A stretch of 64,000 nt of DNA from Chitinophagaceae bacterium UBA1953 (GTDB lineage Bacteria; Bacteroidota; Bacteroidia; Chitinophagales; Chitinophagaceae): contig DDEN01000022.1 of assembly GCA_002336115.1 (NCBI GenBank), positions 276,356 to 340,355 of the forward strand, given 5' to 3'. The stretch's first letter is position 1, and each line of letters begins with the position of its first letter. Positions 9,540-18,847 of this stretch are shown here, piece by piece. Under the pieces are notes generated by a model. It made no database searches. It was not told the DNA's origin and saw only the letters and a list, made by a program, of their open reading frames with translations. A program made the position numbers and the translations under genes.

Positions 9540-10693
9540 ACAATGTTCTCAATACTGTTTGCAATTTCTGAAATCGAAAACCCGGCAATTTGTTTTAAAC
9601 TCATACTGCTCATTTTTTCCCGTTCCGCTGGATTATCAGCAAAATATAACATAGCTTTTTTTAGTTCCTCTTTCTTGCCCGACGAAAAAATGATCCCGTT
9701 TCCTTGAACTAAGTCAGATGCACCACCGCATTTATCACTTACAATAACAGGTTTGCCACAGGCCATCGCTTCATTAATCGATAATCCCCATGTTTCTCCT
9801 GGCCCTTTTGATGGCAAAACAAATACATCTGCCAAACGGTAAACAACTGGCATCGACTGCTGATTCTGAAAGTCAAGAAAATGTACACGCTCATCATCCT
9901 TCGCCCTTTGCTTCAGTTCCAGCTCAAGTACCCCATTTCCTGCAAATATCAAATGCATATGCTGTGCATTTATTTCCTTAAAAGCATCAAACAGCAATAA
10001 CGGATCTTTTTTTGACTCAAGTTTGCCTGCAAATAAAAAAACAAGTTCATAATCTGAAATATTCAATTGCTTTCTCCAGGCCTTGGCACGGGTTACATAT
10101 TCTGCATCTATATCAAAAAACCGTTCATTTTCAATAGCATGAGGTGCATATATTAATTGCGTTTCGGATAATCCATGCTTCAGGAAATACTGCCTGTTTG
10201 CTTCACCGGTATAGAGTGCAATATCAATATACCGGTAAACCCACTTCAGGAAAATTCTTCTGGCCGTTTTCTTAATGGAAAAACCCGTTGGTTCATCGAG
10301 CAGTGTGGAGTCCCCCCTGAAAATGATTTTCCTTTTCCCCTTAAAGAAGCGGATGGCTTTTAAGTGACTTCTAAAACTCCAGCCATAAACCAGCAGAGCG
10401 TCAGGGTTATAAGCATCAATCCGTTCAATCAGGTCTTTATTATCAATCCCTTTAAAATTACCTGCCGATGGGTTGGGTGAGATATTCTCAATAAATTCTT
10501 TCTCATATCCCTCTTGTAAAGGAATATCCCATTGGAATTCCTTCTGAAAATCAGGATCATATACAAGCCCTGTTTTTGTCTGCCCCCATGTATAAAATAC
10601 CTTTAGCCTGATGTTCCCTCTTGCAGTTAGCAAACGGAACAGTGGAGCATTATACTGAATCGGGTGACTTGTTATAATAGCCAGTTTTTTCAT
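9536..10693 (-). CDS. GT4 family glycosyltransferase (paralogue 1)
   Basis: A GT-B enzyme of 385 aa if started at the ATG at 10693, where the protein reads MKKLAIITSHPIQYNAPLF; a GTG twelve bases upstream is less likely. The acceptor-domain signature HPIQYNAPLFRLL and the C-terminal GPGETWGLSINEAMACGKPVI segment place it in GT4. It is clearly related along its whole length to the gene at 11807-12967, with the same opening and the same YTWGQ, FRGDS and APHA motifs, so one arose from the other. It overlaps the polymerase-like gene by 4 bp. Confidence 0.87.
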   Translation of the reverse strand: MKKLAIITSHPIQYNAPLFRLLTARGNIRLKVFYTWGQTKTGLVYDPDFQKEFQWDIPLQEGYEKEFIENISPNPSAGNFKGIDNKDLIERIDAYNPDALLVYGWSFRSHLKAIRFFKGKRKIIFRGDSTLLDEPTGFSIKKTARRIFLKWVYRYIDIALYTGEANRQYFLKHGLSETQLIYAPHAIENERFFDIDAEYVTRAKAWRKQLNISDYELVFLFAGKLESKKDPLLLFDAFKEINAQHMHLIFAGNGVLELELKQRAKDDERVHFLDFQNQQSMPVVYRLADVFVLPSKGPGETWGLSINEAMACGKPVIVSDKCGGASDLVQGNGIIFSSGKKEELKKAMLYFADNPAEREKMSSMSLKQIAGFSISEIANSIENIV

Positions 10694-10735
10694 GTTATAA
10701 GTCACTCGTATAGCATGTGTAATAAAAAATTGAAC

Positions 10736-11773
10736 TTATGGAAAAAATGTTCTCCTTAAAAACAAACGGCTCGGCCGTTCTATGAGTTCATAACTGAAAA
10801 TAGAAATAACAAGCAATACAAATACATAACTGAAGAAGAATCCTGAAGCCGACATTGCTGACTTCAGATTCGTTGTTTGTGTCAGTAACCGGTAAACCGG
10901 TACCTGTAGAATATAAATGCCATAACTGATCTCACCAAGGTATTCAGGCTTCCGCAGGCCAAACCAACTGATCAGCCCGTTCCTGCTCTCGGCCACAATA
11001 AAAATGCTCAGCATAAATACCGGTGCCAGTATACCATTGTGGTAAACCATTTGGAATAATTTATTCTCTGTCAGTATCAAAAACAAAAGCACCAGTGTTG
11101 TAAAAACCAACAGGTGAACAGCCTTCCGGTAATGAGCCATCAGCCATGGCTTCCTTTCACGGTAAAATAATCCACCTAAAATACCTATTAGGAAGGTTGA
11201 TAAATGAAAAACAGGATTATATAAAACAAATGACTGTCTGGCATATGCCAGGCTTACAAACAACACCTGCATCAGCAGCCAGAAAAAAACAACCAGCAAT
11301 ATTTTCCAACGAAAACTGACTCGTTGCAAACCAAGATATACAAAGGGAAAAAGTAGGTAAAAAAATGCTTCTGCTGATAAAGACCAGGCAGGATAATTAA
11401 GTGCCAAGGCATAATTCGAATTCCAGGACTGCACTAAAAAAAAGGATAACAAAACCCGGTGGAAATCCCACGAAAAACTCAGGGGTCTTATCCCCAGTAT
11501 CAGCAGCAGTGTAAACAACAAAGCAAAAAGATAAACAGGATAAATCCGTGAAAAACGGTTAAAATAAAATTTCTTCAGGTTCAGTTTTTCTCCTGTGTTA
11601 ATTGTAAGAATAAATCCGGAAAGCACAAAAAAATAAGAAACCAGCACATTAAGAAAGCCGGTAAGTTCTTTAACTCCCTTTAATGAAAAGGGGAAAACAT
11701 CTTTATGAAAGTGAAAAATCACAATCGCAATTGCCGCTAAAAACCTGGTAAATGTAAGTTGTGCAATCTTCAT
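10736..11773 (-). CDS. Acyltransferase family 3 membrane protein (O-acetyltransferase)
   Basis: A 345-aa integral membrane protein with about ten hydrophobic helices. It has the family-3 features: an N-terminal LTFTRFLAAIAIVIFHF with the conserved His, then RFSRIYPVY, and WSLSAEAFFYLLFP in the middle. Family members (OafA/WcaH-like, NodX-like) transfer acetyl or other acyl groups from acyl-CoA across the membrane onto sugars. It sits between the two paralogous GT4 genes, as if carried with the duplication. It probably decorates the polysaccharide repeat. Confidence 0.88.
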   Translation of the reverse strand: MKIAQLTFTRFLAAIAIVIFHFHKDVFPFSLKGVKELTGFLNVLVSYFFVLSGFILTINTGEKLNLKKFYFNRFSRIYPVYLFALLFTLLLILGIRPLSFSWDFHRVLLSFFLVQSWNSNYALALNYPAWSLSAEAFFYLLFPFVYLGLQRVSFRWKILLVVFFWLLMQVLFVSLAYARQSFVLYNPVFHLSTFLIGILGGLFYRERKPWLMAHYRKAVHLLVFTTLVLLFLILTENKLFQMVYHNGILAPVFMLSIFIVAESRNGLISWFGLRKPEYLGEISYGIYILQVPVYRLLTQTTNLKSAMSASGFFFSYVFVLLVISIFSYELIERPSRLFLRRTFFP

Positions 11774-11806
11774 GAAAGCAATACAATAAATCTGTTATTT
11801 CCAACA

Positions 11807-12967
11807 TTATACATCATGACTTGAACTTTCTGATTCCTTCTCAATTACCTCCGCTACTTTTTCCAACGAAAACTGATGAATATGATGCAGTATTTGTTCA
11901 CGCATTTGCGTTGAGTCAGTTCGCTTTTTAAACTGCTGCATGCACTGCATTAATTCATATTCATTTCCCGCTTCAAAACTAAACCCTGTTTTGCCTTCAA
12001 TAATTAATTCTGGTGCACAACCACACTGCCTGCTTACAATGGCGGGCCGGCCACAGGCCATGGCTTCATTAACTGATAATCCCCATGTTTCACTTTTACT
12101 GGGCAATACAAACACATCGCCTGTTCTGTACACAAGTGGCATGTCGCTTTGATTTTTGAAGGGACTAAAAACAATCCGCTTATCATTCTTCGCCAGCTCT
12201 TTTAGTTCATTTTCCTGTTCACCATTTCCATAAAGAAGAAGACGGTAATGATCACCATTTAATTTTTTAAATGCATTGATCAGGAGATATAATTGCTTTA
12301 ATGCATAAAATTTTCCGGCATATAAAAAAACAATTCCATCCTCTGGTATCTGGAGCGCTTTCCGTTCCTCACTTGCTTTTTGCTCCTGCTCGCCGTCATC
12401 ATTCATAAACCTGCCATTATCAACAGCGTGTGGCGCAGAGACTAATTGATGTTCTTCAAACCCGCATTGCTGATAATAAGCTTTATTATAACTCCCTACA
12501 TAAAAAGCACAGCTTACCTTCCTGTACACCAATCGAAGAAACAGTTGTTTAAAAAATTGCTTGAAACCATGGGAATTCTGCAGATGTGAATCACCCCTGA
12601 AAAACAAACGGGGGCCATGAATAAATTGCATTAGTTTCAGGTGGCTGTAAACGCTCCACCGGTAAACAAGTATAGCATCGGGAAGAAAATTATCCAGCTC
12701 TTTTTCCAATCCTGTGTTAATAACACCCAAAAAGCGGTTTGAATCCGGGTAAGCTGATATATTCTTAACAAAAACATATTCGTAACCATCCAGTAAAGGA
12801 ATATCCCAGCTTCGTTTCTTTCCGAATTTTGCATCAAAGACTTCTTCCTTCGACTGACCCCATGTATAAAATACTTTTAACTGTATGTTTCCACGTTCAG
12901 TCAGCAACCGAAACAGCGGAGCATTATACTGAATAGGATGTGTGGTTATAATAGCCAGACGCTTCAA
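11807..12967 (-). CDS. GT4 family glycosyltransferase (paralogue 2)
   Basis: A 386-aa GT-B enzyme closely related to 9536-10693. It begins MKRLAIITTHPIQYNAPLF, has FRGDSHLQ in the acceptor half and SKSETWGLSVNEAMACGRPAI with the EX7E pair in the donor half. Divergence is highest in the N-terminal acceptor region after about residue 60, which suggests a different acceptor with a similar donor. Its ATG overlaps by 4 bp the stop of the glycosyltransferase at 12964 (ATGA direction of transcription reversed to map), showing tight operon packing. Confidence 0.87.
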   Translation of the reverse strand: MKRLAIITTHPIQYNAPLFRLLTERGNIQLKVFYTWGQSKEEVFDAKFGKKRSWDIPLLDGYEYVFVKNISAYPDSNRFLGVINTGLEKELDNFLPDAILVYRWSVYSHLKLMQFIHGPRLFFRGDSHLQNSHGFKQFFKQLFLRLVYRKVSCAFYVGSYNKAYYQQCGFEEHQLVSAPHAVDNGRFMNDDGEQEQKASEERKALQIPEDGIVFLYAGKFYALKQLYLLINAFKKLNGDHYRLLLYGNGEQENELKELAKNDKRIVFSPFKNQSDMPLVYRTGDVFVLPSKSETWGLSVNEAMACGRPAIVSRQCGCAPELIIEGKTGFSFEAGNEYELMQCMQQFKKRTDSTQMREQILHHIHQFSLEKVAEVIEKESESSSHDV

Positions 12968-14187
12968 GAAACTATTCGTTTAAATAATTCAACCTGCTTT
13001 ATTGTCATCGTTTTGCTGCTGAATGCGTCAGTTATCTGTTGATTAATCGCTACCCTTGGAACCGCAGCAAGATGTTCGAATTCCGGCAGCCTTTCTGCAA
13101 TCTTTTTCGCCATGCTTTGAACATCATCTTTTTCATTCACAGCCACAACAATACCCGCATTGCTTTCTTCTATTACTTTCTTAACAAGGCTTCTCTCATG
13201 AAAAACAGAAAATACGGGACGACCTGACAAAATATTGTTATACACTTTGGAAGCATTATAATCTGTATCTGTTGATCCGGGAATAAACAAGATGTCGCTG
13301 TGAATCAAAGTGGAAAGTGCAGAGAAATACGAAATACGGTCTGGTATCTCTGTTACATTTCCCTCCATTCCGCAGCTTGCCGCAACCTGTTCAACCGGCT
13401 TTTCTTTTGAACCTGCGGCATAATTTGTTCCGATAAAATAAAAATGATATTTCTCTTTATCAATTCCTGATTGATGAAATGCTTTAAAAAAAGCTTCCAG
13501 CAATGGAAGAAAAAACTTTGTAACTGCTCCAACATACACAACATTAATTTTTCCTTCATGTTTATGGATTACTTCAGGTGCAATATTTTTTTTCTGTACC
13601 AGCTCGTAATCTTTTTCTGAGCTTCCAAAGGGAATAACCGAAGCAGGAACATGATGAAGAACGGGATATCGTCTTCTTAACTCATCAATATACCCCTGCG
13701 ATACCGACATTAGCCCATCAACATATGGCATGGTATAAGCCTCCATCCATTTATTAATCGTATAAGCGACAATAAACTTGGGTGGCCTTTCAGAGGCAGG
13801 CTTATTTAAATAAAAATCATTTCTCCATGGATCCTGCATGTCAATAATAAAAGGAATTCCAAATTTTTTCTTCCAGTATCCTCCTAATGCACACACATGA
13901 AACATCGATGTACTGAAAAAAACAAGATCAAATTTTTTCTGCTTCAGTAATGCTGTTCCTTTTTGTTTAAAATGGTAATATGAGCGAAGAGATAGGCTTC
14001 CCAATCCAATTTTTCTTGTGATGCTGGCAGAAAGTGCTTTCACCCTGTGTACAGTTATTTCTGAAGGTATTGTTTCATTCAGCAACATATCTTTAAACCC
14101 TTCGGTATATCTTTCATCCACACAAATCACTTCAGCTTCCCATCCCATTTCTTTATAATAGGGCAGGCTCATACGCACACGCTGCAT
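12964..14187 (-). CDS. GT4-like glycosyltransferase, N-terminus probably extended
   Basis: A GT-B transferase of 407 aa from the first ATG. The codons upstream of that ATG stay open to 14265 and encode RVLIISPHFPPVNAPD, the standard first strand and loop of this family, so the real N-terminus lies upstream. No ATG, GTG or TTG occurs in that stretch; the only options are a rare CTG (14241) or ATT (14247), or a sequence error. Downstream it has an FDLVFFSTSMFH segment and, late, a NILSGRPVFS stretch. The true start would overlap the stop of the deacetylase gene (14243). Confidence 0.8.
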   Translation of the reverse strand: MQRVRMSLPYYKEMGWEAEVICVDERYTEGFKDMLLNETIPSEITVHRVKALSASITRKIGLGSLSLRSYYHFKQKGTALLKQKKFDLVFFSTSMFHVCALGGYWKKKFGIPFIIDMQDPWRNDFYLNKPASERPPKFIVAYTINKWMEAYTMPYVDGLMSVSQGYIDELRRRYPVLHHVPASVIPFGSSEKDYELVQKKNIAPEVIHKHEGKINVVYVGAVTKFFLPLLEAFFKAFHQSGIDKEKYHFYFIGTNYAAGSKEKPVEQVAASCGMEGNVTEIPDRISYFSALSTLIHSDILFIPGSTDTDYNASKVYNNILSGRPVFSVFHERSLVKKVIEESNAGIVVAVNEKDDVQSMAKKIAERLPEFEHLAAVPRVAINQQITDAFSSKTMTIKQVELFKRIVS

Positions 14188-14242
14188 ATCAGGTGCATTA
14201 ACAGGCGGAAAGTGTGGCGATATGATTAGGACTCGGTGCAGA

Positions 14243-14983
14243 TTAATAAGTTTTAAACGGGTCTGTCAGTTTGCGGAAGTATTTATAAAAAAAAGACAAC
14301 TTTCTGTACAATGTTTCTGATGTATCTCCGTCATGATAAATAAACCTCCTCAAAGCAAATTCATTTTCAAATGGATGATAAATACTGCTGGCATAAGAAT
14401 ACCCGGCCGAAGAAAGAATTTGTTGATACCCTGCAGGTACAGAGCCGAAAGGATATGCAAAGGAACATACGGTTTCACCGGTAATCTCTTCGAGGATTTT
14501 CTTACTGGTTGCCACCTCATTCTGTACAATTGACACATCAGCTTCCTTCAGCCTGATATGGTGATGTGAATGTGCTCCCACTTCCATCCCTATCCTGCAC
14601 AATTCTTTCAGGTCAGTTTCATTCATCAATGCAACCTGTTCTCTTCCTTCTGCTGCATCCCACTCATTATATCCGCCAATATGAGCCGTTGGCATATAAA
14701 ACACAGCTTTCATTTTCCTTTTCTGTAACTCTGGCAAGGCAAAAGCAAACAAATGTTTAGGGCAGTCATCAAAACTGAGAATCACTTTTTTCTGCTTTAG
14801 CATCAAAATACTGCTGTTGTGAACAAGATCAGCAAACGTAACTGTTTGATAACTGTGCTCTTCTAAATAGTCAAGTAATTGTAAAAAACTTTGATGACTG
14901 ATGCTGTAGGGCTTAAGCGATTCATGTGAAGGATCATCACTTACATGATGCAGCATTACAACAGGTGGAATACGTTTAGTCAT
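14243..14983 (-). CDS. Polysaccharide deacetylase (CE4/NodB-like)
   Basis: A 246-aa protein when started at the ATG at 14983 (MTKRIPPVVMLHHVSDD); a longer frame to 15046 would run back into the neighbouring gene and lacks family similarity. The NodB motifs are visible: the first as ILSFDDCP with the Asp-Asp pair, the second as GAHSHHH, and a later SFAYPFGS. CE4 enzymes remove N- or O-acetyl groups from polysaccharides with a bound metal ion. There is no signal peptide, so action on a cytoplasmic or lipid-linked intermediate is possible. It overlaps the upstream glycosyltransferase stop by 8 bp. Confidence 0.85.
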   Translation of the reverse strand: MTKRIPPVVMLHHVSDDPSHESLKPYSISHQSFLQLLDYLEEHSYQTVTFADLVHNSSILMLKQKKVILSFDDCPKHLFAFALPELQKRKMKAVFYMPTAHIGGYNEWDAAEGREQVALMNETDLKELCRIGMEVGAHSHHHIRLKEADVSIVQNEVATSKKILEEITGETVCSFAYPFGSVPAGYQQILSSAGYSYASSIYHPFENEFALRRFIYHDGDTSETLYRKLSFFYKYFRKLTDPFKTY

Positions 14984-16184
14984 TAATAGCAGTATTAACC
15001 AGTTGAAGTAATTTTTGTTCCTGTGCTTCCCATGAAAACAATTCATTAAACTTGTTTAGTTGTTCAGCACGGTTGATCTGTGGTAGAGAAAAAAGCTTTT
15101 CAATCTGCTCAGCCCAATTTTCCTGGTCATTTACAGGTACAATGGCGATGGAACCAGGAAAATAATTCGCTACTTCAGACTGCCCCTTTGTGTCAGTTGC
15201 CAGAATTTTAATACCTGCCTGTAGATATTGCAGAATTTTATTCGTAACAGTCTGGTTTCTACTTTCAGGATATTGATTCTCGATTGCAAGACCAATAGAA
15301 AACTTTGACAAAACCGAAACAAGTTCATAGTGCTTTACGGGTGGATGAATAATCAGTTCATGCCCTTTCTCAAACGGAAACTGTAGTTTTAATTGTTCAT
15401 CATATCCTTTTACAGATTCGCCAATTAAATGCAGTACTGTTTTTTGACTAAGTCTGCTTATTGCTTTGATAACTGTTTCAAGTCCTCTTCCTTCCCCAAT
15501 CGTCTGCGAAAACCAAACCAATGACCGGCTGCCTGATTGAATACTTTTTACATCTGCATTTTCCTTTTGCGAAAAACCGTTATAAAGTACTTCGGTTTTT
15601 TTACCGGATGGATAGGTCTTTGCCAAAGCTTCTGCCATTGAATGCGAAGGACAGGAACAATAAACCCCGTTTTTTAATGCAAATCCCTCCAGCAATTGCA
15701 AGAGCTTCACCGGGCGCTCAGGTACAAGGTAATCTTTGCTGTACCAGTCTTCAATATCATAAGCAACCTTTGCACCTTTAAGAATCAGCTCTTTTCCAAT
15801 TACAATTCCAAATTCAGTATGAGCAATGTACAAATCAGCCTTTTCTGCAAACGCAGCCCTTAGCATTATTCCTGGCGCATAACCTAAACACCAAGCCGAT
15901 TCAATACCTATCCATCTTTTGATCTCACGAGAAAGCCTGCTCCTTAAACGCAACAGGAACCGTTTTATTTCCAGTATTTCACCTTGTATAAGATTCAGCG
16001 CCGCCTTATACACTATAGAAGAATTCTGCAATATTTCCACATCCCTTTCCCTTTTTTCTGCGGAGGTCCATATCGTAAGGATCACAACATCATATCCTGC
16101 ATAAGCAAGTGTATTGGCTTCTTTCCATACCCTTGGGTTAGATGAAAGATGTAAATCAGAGATAATGCAGATTTTTTTTACCAT
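14976..16184 (-). CDS. GT4-like glycosyltransferase
   Basis: A 402-aa GT-B protein beginning at the ATG at 16184 (MVKKICIISDLHLSSNPRV); a TTG 12 bp upstream is a poorer choice. The N-terminal half carries SSNPRVWKEANTLAYAGYDV, typical of glycosyltransferases of exopolysaccharide clusters. The C-terminal half carries a GEGRGLETVI segment and an LQAGIKILATDTKGQ donor-site stretch. The strict EX7E pair is not obvious, so donor binding may be atypical. About 200 bp without genes separates it from the epimerase upstream, one of the larger gaps in the locus. Confidence 0.78.
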   Translation of the reverse strand: MVKKICIISDLHLSSNPRVWKEANTLAYAGYDVVILTIWTSAEKRERDVEILQNSSIVYKAALNLIQGEILEIKRFLLRLRSRLSREIKRWIGIESAWCLGYAPGIMLRAAFAEKADLYIAHTEFGIVIGKELILKGAKVAYDIEDWYSKDYLVPERPVKLLQLLEGFALKNGVYCSCPSHSMAEALAKTYPSGKKTEVLYNGFSQKENADVKSIQSGSRSLVWFSQTIGEGRGLETVIKAISRLSQKTVLHLIGESVKGYDEQLKLQFPFEKGHELIIHPPVKHYELVSVLSKFSIGLAIENQYPESRNQTVTNKILQYLQAGIKILATDTKGQSEVANYFPGSIAIVPVNDQENWAEQIEKLFSLPQINRAEQLNKFNELFSWEAQEQKLLQLVNTAIND

Positions 16185-16390
16185 TGGCAAATACAATCCA
16201 GATTTTTGTGATTAGTAACTTTGATACTCAAAGTATAATGATGATAGATTACGAGTCATGAGTTAAAATAGATTTAAGGTAATGATTCTAATCGTTGCGG
16301 TTATACTCACATGATTATTTAATTTTTTTATTCTCTTGAAAAAAAGCATACCTGCAAAAATTATATGCACTAATTAACACTATCATAAAA

Positions 16391-17509
16391 TCAACTACTT
16401 CTCTCCACGAAACGCTGAGCTATAACTTCCAATACTCTTTCTGTTGCTTTGCCATCCCATAATTCAGGAATAGTCCCTTTTTTGTATCTGCCTTCTTCAA
16501 TCATTTTAACATAATTCAGAACTTTCTCAATTTCAAAAGGAATCAGGGAATTTGTTCCGGCAGTAATAGTTACTGGTCTTTCTGTATTAGGTCTTAATGT
16601 TAAGCACGGCACTCCCCGCTGAGTAGCCTCTTCCTGTATTCCGCCACTGTCGGTCACGATATAAACACTTTCTTTAATTAATTTCTGAAAGGCAAAATAG
16701 TCCAAAGGCTCAGTCATCACAAGATTTTCAATATTTTCGAGTTCTTTGTTAAGTTCAAACCTGAAAATGTTTTTTTGTGTTCTTGGATGAATTGGAAAAA
16801 TAATCTTGTGCTTTATATTAATCTTCCTTAATAATTGAAAAAGCTTCTCCAGCCCTTCTTTATTATCAACTGTAGCAGGCCGGTGCATGGTCATTAAAAC
16901 AAATTCATGTGACCGTATTGCTAGTTTTTCTAAAATATCATTTTGATCTATCTGCTTATCAAAAGCAAACATCGTATCAATCATTGTATTCCCCACAAAG
17001 TGAATTTGCCCATAATCCTTCCCTTCTTTCAGAAGATTATTGACACCGCTCTGTTCAGTAACAAATAAATCATCAGCTAACTGATCGGTAATAATCCTGT
17101 TTACTTCTTCCGGCATTGTCCTGTCGCAACTTCTTAACCCACTTTCAAGATGCACTAATCTTATTCCCATTTTATTTGCTGTTAATGCTCCGGCAAGGGT
17201 CGAATTAACATCACCTACCACCATTACACAATCGGGTCTGTCAGAGATGAAAATTTCTTCCAGCCGCATCATAATCTCAGCAATTTGAGAATTTGCTGTG
17301 GTGGATTTCAGGTCAATAATTTTATCTGGCTGTAAGCCAAATTGCGCAAAAAAAACCTTTGACATTTTATCATCAAAATGTTGTCCAGTATGAATAATTT
17401 TAATCTCTATATTTTTATAAATTGTCCCAACTTCTTTAAACCGGGTAACTTTTATAAAGTTCGGGCGGGTGCCTACAATTATATAAATCAATTTTTTTGT
17501 TTCACTCAT
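16391..17509 (-). CDS. UDP-N-acetylglucosamine 2-epimerase family (WecB/WbpI-like)
   Basis: A 372-aa non-hydrolysing 2-epimerase. It has the N-terminal VGTRPNFIKV motif, GDVNSTLAGAL and HLESGLRSCD in the first domain, and TDSGGIQEEATQRGVPCLTLR in the UDP-binding second domain. Length is normal. The reaction is C2 epimerisation of UDP-GlcNAc to UDP-ManNAc, or of UDP-GlcNAc3NAcA to UDP-ManNAc3NAcA if it is WbpI-like. The presence of WbpA-, WbpB-, WbpD- and WbpE-like genes elsewhere in the locus favours the latter, but the sequence alone does not decide. ATGA overlap with the upstream gene. Confidence 0.92.
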   Translation of the reverse strand: MSETKKLIYIIVGTRPNFIKVTRFKEVGTIYKNIEIKIIHTGQHFDDKMSKVFFAQFGLQPDKIIDLKSTTANSQIAEIMMRLEEIFISDRPDCVMVVGDVNSTLAGALTANKMGIRLVHLESGLRSCDRTMPEEVNRIITDQLADDLFVTEQSGVNNLLKEGKDYGQIHFVGNTMIDTMFAFDKQIDQNDILEKLAIRSHEFVLMTMHRPATVDNKEGLEKLFQLLRKINIKHKIIFPIHPRTQKNIFRFELNKELENIENLVMTEPLDYFAFQKLIKESVYIVTDSGGIQEEATQRGVPCLTLRPNTERPVTITAGTNSLIPFEIEKVLNYVKMIEEGRYKKGTIPELWDGKATERVLEVIAQRFVERSS

Positions 17510-18840
17510 GTGGATTTATGATTTAGTACTTTTTTAATTACCTCTGCCAATAAGAACGTTTGTCGTTTTCTCGTTAAACTATTGATGTAAACACTGTCAG
17601 GATTTAATTGAATTTCACCTTCAAGCACTTTCCCGATCTTTATTGCATTATCTTTCGCAGTATCCGGATCACATAAAACCGCCAACCCTGTTTTTTTTAG
17701 CAAATCTTTCTGTGCACCATCACAAACAAACGAAAGAATTGGTTTTTGTGTAGATATATACTCAAATGTTTTACCAGCAATACTATAGTCGTTACCTCCA
17801 ATTACCTTGGAAGATGTGATCAGCAACAAATCACAATGTTGCTGAAACGCAAGCGAATCTTTATGGGATACAACCCCAGAATGTTTTACATTTTCAGTCA
17901 ATCCGGCTTCCTCTACCATAACATCAAACCACTCCGGCTTATGCCCGATAAAACGAAGCTCTATTCTGCTGAACATTTCCGGATTTATTTTTTTTAATTC
18001 GGAAAACGTTTTAAAAACAAAATACGGCGACCGGTAAAGCCAGTCTTCTTTTCTTGGAACATAGTGAAGCCATTGCTGTGGCTTTTTTTGCCACCACTTT
18101 GAAAACATAAGCCTCCTGCCTTCAGGATCATAATAAAATCCTCCGATATAGCCGATTAAGTATTTCTCTCTGCCAGAAATACTAATTTCAGCATGTGTTA
18201 TCTCTTTATCATACCCATTTGTAACCAAATGAAATTTTCCGGGTGAAACATCAGGATGCAGTTGTATAAAGTCATCAATCGTTTGTTGAGAAGTAGCAAT
18301 GATTGCCGACGCAGCTTTAAAACAGCTCCGCTCTTTCCGTTTTGTAAAATAATAATGCATCCATGTTCTGTAAGGAGACATATTCCAATAAGTCCAAGCA
18401 TCTCTCATATCTAAGATTAAGGGAAGTCCTAATTTCCTCGCCATTCTTCTCCCAAAAACTGCCATAGTAAATGGAGGGGCAGTAACAATAATTGCTTCAG
18501 GTTTATACTTTTCTTTTAACTGTAGTAACACTTTTTCCAAAGCTCTTTCCCATATATCTGTATCCCTGTCACTTATTTCAAAAAACCTCATCAATTTACT
18601 CTTTTTAGGCATTTTTTTGATGGGGATATAAATTACCTCTGTCTCACTGTGTACTTCTTTTCCTATGTTGTAATCCCTGATGTCTTTCCCGAAAAACATT
18701 GGTATTGAATCAGGAGATAAAGTGAATACAATAGGCTTTATCCCAAATTCGGGAAGATATCTGGCAAAACTTAAAGGCCTGAAAACTCCGCCGTTATTAG
18801 CAGGCGGAAATTCAAAAGCAATAAAAAAAACAGGAGTCAT
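17506..18840 (-). CDS. GT4-like glycosyltransferase
   Basis: A 444-aa GT-B protein. The N-terminus reads FFIAFEFPPANNGGVFRPLS, typical of a GT4 subgroup with an extended first domain, with EAIIVTAPPF and LILDMRDAWTYW following at about residues 115-150. The second domain has a GYIGGFYYD opening and an AGKTFEYISTQKPILSF donor loop. It is longer than its neighbours because of a 40-residue insertion around residue 240 (KWWQKKPQQW). It overlaps the epimerase by 4 bp and follows the oxidoreductase by 7 bp. Confidence 0.82.
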   Translation of the reverse strand: MTPVFFIAFEFPPANNGGVFRPLSFARYLPEFGIKPIVFTLSPDSIPMFFGKDIRDYNIGKEVHSETEVIYIPIKKMPKKSKLMRFFEISDRDTDIWERALEKVLLQLKEKYKPEAIIVTAPPFTMAVFGRRMARKLGLPLILDMRDAWTYWNMSPYRTWMHYYFTKRKERSCFKAASAIIATSQQTIDDFIQLHPDVSPGKFHLVTNGYDKEITHAEISISGREKYLIGYIGGFYYDPEGRRLMFSKWWQKKPQQWLHYVPRKEDWLYRSPYFVFKTFSELKKINPEMFSRIELRFIGHKPEWFDVMVEEAGLTENVKHSGVVSHKDSLAFQQHCDLLLITSSKVIGGNDYSIAGKTFEYISTQKPILSFVCDGAQKDLLKKTGLAVLCDPDTAKDNAIKIGKVLEGEIQLNPDSVYINSLTRKRQTFLLAEVIKKVLNHKST

Positions 18841-18847
18841 TGTTGTT

